Shown: piece after piece, positions 32,110 to 35,036 of the stretch
How positions within the stretch are numbered: the first letter of the stretch is position 1
Layout of the letters: every line of letters begins with the position of its first letter
Source of the DNA: Mariprofundus sp.
GTDB lineage: Bacteria; Pseudomonadota; Zetaproteobacteria; Mariprofundales; Mariprofundaceae
DNA: 35,036 bases
Assembly (NCBI GenBank): GCA_030951045.1
Contig: JAUZQJ010000101.1
Location: forward strand, 1-35,036
Reading direction: 5' to 3'
Translations under genes and position numbers: made by a program
The notes under the pieces: generated by a model
What the model saw: the letters and a program-made list of their open reading frames with translations, nothing else
Told to the model about the DNA's origin: nothing
The model's database searches: none

Positions 32110-32883
32110 GTGCTAACTAAAAAGCTAATATTTACCTTGGGATTACTATTTTTCATAGTCTCAAATATAGGCGGCTATGTATATAAGGTTGAAAGTCTGC
32201 CTGTAATTATTCCTCAAAAAGGCATCCAGGCAAATATGGATTCGACTTTTTATATTAAAAATACTTCTCAAAAAACCGGTGTTACTTATGAAATGCTGGA
32301 TCCACATGTAACAATCCTGGATTCAGGTGACGTGGCTGTGAAGCTGGACCTAACGTTGACAGCAAATCCTCAGGTTGAATGGGGAACAGTAGAGTTTGTA
32401 TCAACGCTTGATTTCGATAATGTGGTGAACGTTGTCCTGTTGAAAGTCGTTGATCAGGCTGTTATCACCGTCTTGGATAAAAACTCAACCAGTCCTGATT
32501 TTAACCTCTGGAATAAAGACATAAAAGTGCTTGTCGAAGATATGACAACTCAGATTAATAACTATCTGAGTAAAAATGTACTTTATACCTTGAAAGGTGC
32601 CGAATTAAGGGTGCAGGCTTCATCTTATGCGATTGGCCCATATAAGAAGACACCGACCGGTCTGGATATTACCTTGATGGTGGATCAAGGCATGACGATC
32701 TTTATTTTATATACTGTGATGCTCTTGTCAGTATTGACCTTTGCAGCGGGTTACTTCTTCGTTGGTGGTGTAGCAGGCTGGAAAGATCCGGATGATACAG
32801 GCTGGCACGATCCAAGAAAATTCGCCAAGAAAAGACGCCCTGGTGACTTTGATCGTGAACATAAACCTGATGATAAAAGCTGA
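32110..32883 (+). CDS. DUF1439/YceB-like domain protein with terminal membrane helices
   Basis: This 257-residue protein has an N-terminal membrane segment (IFTLGLLFFIVSNIGGYVY), a periplasmic domain, and a second membrane helix near residues 195-220 (IFILYTVMLLSVLTFAAGYFFVGG). A charged tail follows (DPRKFAKKRRPGDFD). The middle resembles DUF1439, the lipid-binding-like YceB fold: DSGDVAVKLDLTLTA, VVLLKVVDQAV and QINNYLSKNVLYTLKG. The start is GTG at 32110 with a TAGGAG ribosome site; the ATG at 32108 meets a stop after two codons. Unlike YceB there is no lipobox, and a cytoplasmic-like tail is present. It may belong to the upstream copper-oxidase operon. Confidence 0.65.
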   Translation: MLTKKLIFTLGLLFFIVSNIGGYVYKVESLPVIIPQKGIQANMDSTFYIKNTSQKTGVTYEMLDPHVTILDSGDVAVKLDLTLTANPQVEWGTVEFVSTLDFDNVVNVVLLKVVDQAVITVLDKNSTSPDFNLWNKDIKVLVEDMTTQINNYLSKNVLYTLKGAELRVQASSYAIGPYKKTPTGLDITLMVDQGMTIFILYTVMLLSVLTFAAGYFFVGGVAGWKDPDDTGWHDPRKFAKKRRPGDFDREHKPDDKS

Positions 32884-33033
32884 GTGTTGAATAGATGAAT
32901 CGAATGTGATCGCTTCAATATAAACAAGTAGGTTATTTTGCTGACCATAGTGAGATGTGGCTAAAGCTTGCAAGGATTGCATAGAGTGACTAAGCTCCCG
33001 AACAAGATTCATTTTCTGGGAGGTTTTTACACT

Positions 33034-33141
33034 ATGGAACAGCAATTAACTGCTTTTATTTATCCTTTTATCCTGTTTGTTGTATTGGGTGTAGTAGCAC
33101 CTTTACTGCTTGCTGGCGCTGCTGATCGCAACCGTGACTAA
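33034..33141 (+). CDS. 35-residue single-membrane-helix microprotein
   Basis: This lies below the track's length limit. The ATG at 33034 follows GGGAGG (33018-33023), with spacing slightly long. The sequence MEQQLTAFIYPFILFVVLGVVAPLLLAGAADRNRD has one helix flanked by polar ends and an acidic/basic C-terminus. The frame ends at TAA 33141 just before a strong terminator, so it is the last gene of its transcript. A small accessory subunit of a membrane complex, perhaps linked to the upstream cytochrome/copper-oxidase genes, is a reasonable but untested idea. Confidence 0.6.
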   Translation: MEQQLTAFIYPFILFVVLGVVAPLLLAGAADRNRD

Positions 33142-33196
33142 GCATAAATAATTACCTTAGTCAGCTAGACGACCAAGGGTATTAAGATTAGATTGT

Positions 33197-33231
33197 AAAC
33201 CGCCTCGGAGTGATCCGCAGGCGGTTTTTTT
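33197..33231 (+). terminator. Strong Rho-independent terminator
   Basis: AAACCGCCT (33197-33205) pairs with AGGCGGTTT (33219-33227), continued by an inner CGGA/TCCG pair with a GTGA loop and one bulged C. The T-run TTTTTTT extends to 33231. It ends the transcript carrying the microprotein and insulates the next operon. Confidence 0.92.
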
Positions 33232-33291
33232 CGTTATGAAATAACTTCTACATTCCATAAAATATTAACGATGCTCAAACAGGAGAAAGAA

Positions 33292-34413
33292 ATGACTTCC
33301 CCGCAATCATCCGGTTCTGTTCCTAAACTGCGAAAGAATGCCGCCATGGATCAGCGTTTTATGAAAACATTGGGCTTCTGGGTTATTTGGCTGTCCATTA
33401 CTACAGGCGTGTTTATGCAGCTCTATCAGCAGGCGGATCTGTGGGACTTTGTGATCAATGATACCTCCCGTGTTACATGGGTCATTATGATCGCATTTGC
33501 GCTAGGTGTAACTGTCAGCTTGATTCATGTGTTGTTGTTAACCGTGGAGTGGTTTTATGGTTACAAGTTGGAGGGGCAGTTAAAAAGACGCGGCTTGCAA
33601 GCGGCACGTATGACCAAACGTCGTATGTCGAGTACATCGAGTCGTTTTCTTGAGGCTATTCAGCATATTAGCCAGTCCGGTGGTCAGGTGAACCTGATAG
33701 AGCTCAGTACGGTAGAGTTTGCTTCGCATATTCGTGGCAGTCGTTTTGTTGGTTTGCTGGGCAGTTTATTGATCACAGTAGGTTTGATTGGAACGGTCAT
33801 GGGGCTAACCATTACTTTAACGGGCTTAAATGGCGCATTGAACAATGTTGGTTCAGATAGTGCCACCATACTGGTGAGTCTAAGTGAAGCATTGTCAGGT
33901 ATGGGGCTGGCATTTTATACCACCTTATTGGGTGCAATCATGGGTGGTGTGTTGCTGCGCGTGTTTGCCTATATTTCTGATAACTCGATTGAAGCATTGC
34001 AGGATCTGCTGGTGCGCAGCTGCATGGTGTATGCCTCGGTAGAACTGACATCTACGGTTCAGCGTGATTATCTCGCACTGGATGAGTCGTTAGCAGGCAT
34101 GGAGCAGCGCATGGCTTCATTGGGGCAATCAATGCAAGCCAGCAAGCATGCCATGTCTGAATTTGCACAGGAAATGCGTGAACTCAAACAGGCAACGCGA
34201 TTAAGTGAAGATGATGATGAGGTATTTAAAGCGATTGCTGTACATCGTCATTACGCCAAAGTACTGCGTTATGAGTTAAGTCTTCAGAAACAGTTGGCGA
34301 GTTTTAAACAGCGCTTGTTGATGGCGATGGGATTTCAGCCAAAAAATAATCAAGATCAGATCGACTCAATGAAGAACAATGCAAGCACAACAGATCAAAA
34401 AACCGAGCTCTGA
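33292..34413 (+). CDS. MotA/TolQ/ExbB-family proton channel
   Basis: The 373-residue product has early membrane helices (VIWLSITTGVFMQLY; VTWVIMIAFALGVTVSLIHVLLLTVEWF) and a MotA/TolQ/ExbB signature: FVGLLGSLLITVGLIGTVMGLTITL followed by SLSEALSGMGLAFYTTLLGAIMGGVLLRVF. A helical, coiled-coil-prone cytoplasmic tail comes after it (SLAGMEQRMASLGQSMQ...EFAQEMRELKQATR). Proteins of this family form proton-driven stators with a bitopic partner. I choose ATG 33292, with AGGAG at 33281-33285, over the track's 33271. The gene is followed 2 bases after its stop by the partner-like gene. It is too long for ExbB/TolQ (about 230-240), so it is a distinct member. Confidence 0.85.
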   Translation: MTSPQSSGSVPKLRKNAAMDQRFMKTLGFWVIWLSITTGVFMQLYQQADLWDFVINDTSRVTWVIMIAFALGVTVSLIHVLLLTVEWFYGYKLEGQLKRRGLQAARMTKRRMSSTSSRFLEAIQHISQSGGQVNLIELSTVEFASHIRGSRFVGLLGSLLITVGLIGTVMGLTITLTGLNGALNNVGSDSATILVSLSEALSGMGLAFYTTLLGAIMGGVLLRVFAYISDNSIEALQDLLVRSCMVYASVELTSTVQRDYLALDESLAGMEQRMASLGQSMQASKHAMSEFAQEMRELKQATRLSEDDDEVFKAIAVHRHYAKVLRYELSLQKQLASFKQRLLMAMGFQPKNNQDQIDSMKNNASTTDQKTEL

Positions 34414-34415
34414 TC

Positions 34416-35036
34416 ATGCGCACGCGTAATAATCAGGAGACCGGCTCTATTTACGAAGTCTTTTCAGATATGGCGTTGTTAATGCTCGCAGCATTTATCT
34501 TTATCCTGGCCATGATTTTGATGGTCTCGAAAATGCAGGGTAACGGCGATTCTGAACTGGACAAAGCAGCCATCGCTTCGCTTGAAGATTCACTGGCGAA
34601 GTCTAATGCGCGTAATGTTGAACTGATGCAGGAGATGAACTCTCTGGTTGGTGCCGATAGTGAACAGCAGATGAATAAGGTATTGGCATCAGCCGGATTT
34701 GGTGTCGGCCAGGGCCGCAAGGATTTTGAATTGATGGTGCAAGGTCTGCGTGCTCTACCTGGTAAAGATCTGCATCTGGTGATTGATGCTACAGGTTCGA
34801 TGCATGGTGCGACCTCTTTTTTGATTCCGGTACTGCGCGTGATTGCAATCAGGTCGGGTAAGAAACTGGCTGCAGTAAGCTGGTATGCGGACAATAAAAC
34901 CAATACTGCAACAGGCTCCATGGGCGCAATGTTTGATCAATTGATGCAGGAGGCTCCTTTTAGCGGTAGCGATGAGTCGATTGGCCATGCCTTTGATGCG
35001 ATTGCGCAAAACTCTCCTATACCCGGTGCTTATCTG
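34416..35036 (+). CDS. MotB/ExbD-like membrane protein with von Willebrand A domain (partial, 3' end missing)
   Basis: This gene runs off the right edge after 207 codons. Residues about 12-35 (YEVFSDMALLMLAAFIFILAMILM) form a single helix with an Asp at its start (SDM), as in the proton-carrying Asp of MotB and ExbD. A coiled coil follows (LEDSLAKSNARNVELMQEM), then a von Willebrand A domain with the MIDAS motif DATGSM in LHLVIDATGSMHGATS. MotB normally ends in an OmpA-like peptidoglycan-binding domain, so the vWA replacement is unusual. The start is ATG 34416, two bases after the channel gene's stop. The downstream domain order cannot be seen. Confidence 0.8.
   Translation, partial: MRTRNNQETGSIYEVFSDMALLMLAAFIFILAMILMVSKMQGNGDSELDKAAIASLEDSLAKSNARNVELMQEMNSLVGADSEQQMNKVLASAGFGVGQGRKDFELMVQGLRALPGKDLHLVIDATGSMHGATSFLIPVLRVIAIRSGKKLAAVSWYADNKTNTATGSMGAMFDQLMQEAPFSGSDESIGHAFDAIAQNSPIPGAYL

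Noticed and set aside
33292-35036. Zorya anti-phage system (zorA/zorB)
   Set aside because: The channel plus partner arrangement is similar, but ZorB carries an OmpA-like peptidoglycan-binding domain and here a vWA domain is seen. No zorC/D/E is visible. Sequence past the right edge would settle it.
1-35036. CRISPR arrays, insertion sequences, prophage genes, tRNAs or rRNAs
   Set aside because: I saw no regular repeat-spacer pattern, no transposase or integrase frame with flanking inverted repeats, and no tRNA-like or rRNA segment.

Overview
This looks like a chromosomal segment from a Gram-negative proteobacterium. It carries a periplasmic cyclophilin, a gamma/beta-type UbiD, a nearly complete type II secretion system (T2SS), a YajR-type transporter and periplasmic c-type cytochromes. 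Base composition is moderate, close to 47% G+C by eye. The mix of cytochromes, a two-domain copper oxidase, an NsrR-type regulator and a stand-alone heme-copper-oxidase-like subunit suggests a respiratory, probably microaerobic organism. A marine iron-oxidising lineage such as the Zetaproteobacteria (Mariprofundus-like) is my best guess, but nothing in the window proves it. I see no insertion sequence, tRNA, rRNA or CRISPR array.

Layout. 1-492 (-) is the start of a secreted peptidyl-prolyl isomerase that runs off the left edge. 793-5051 (+) is a tightly coupled operon: anti-sigma-type histidine-kinase-like ATPase, STAS anti-anti-sigma factor, UbiD decarboxylase, then a membrane-anchored Sel1-repeat protein. 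5085-20535 (-) is a long T2SS operon read right to left: gspD-gspE-gspF, four inserted genes, then gspG-H-I-J-K-L-M. The four inserted genes are a TPR/membrane protein, a YidD-like protein, a small outer-membrane beta-barrel, and a 1311-residue secreted protein with choice-of-anchor and HYR-like domains and a C-terminal sorting tail. gspC, gspN and gspO are not in the window.

20797-23698 (+) holds a DedA protein fused to what looks like a degenerate GGDEF domain, a 49-residue zinc-ribbon protein missed by the ORF track, and a YajR-like MFS transporter. 23959-26150 is a divergent pair of operons. On the minus strand are a short heme-copper oxidase subunit I-like protein and a Cys-containing protein of unknown function. 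On the plus strand are a DUF420-like four-helix membrane protein and a small two-helix protein. A large GT-C-like membrane protein (26193-27632, -) follows.

27776-32001 is a nitrosative-stress/nitrite locus. An NsrR-type Rrf2 regulator is divergent from a truncated hemoglobin, a 2Fe-2S/FAD/NAD reductase (together a split flavohemoglobin-like NO dioxygenase), a two-domain multicopper oxidase with the type-1 copper site in domain 1, and a triheme cytochrome c. The arrangement recalls the NsrR-controlled ncgABC-nirK cluster of Nitrosomonas, but without nirK. A 33-bp-period direct repeat sits in the divergent promoter region. 32110-33141 encodes a DUF1439-like membrane-anchored protein and a 35-residue single-helix microprotein, closed by a strong terminator. 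33292-35036 encodes a MotA/TolQ/ExbB-type channel followed by a MotB/ExbD-like membrane helix joined to a von Willebrand A domain. This unusual stator pair is cut by the right edge.

The strongest candidates for something under-described are the stator-vWA pair, the DedA-GGDEF-like fusion, the anchored giant protein embedded with a YidD-like pair in the T2SS operon, and the divergent small heme-oxidase-like cluster.
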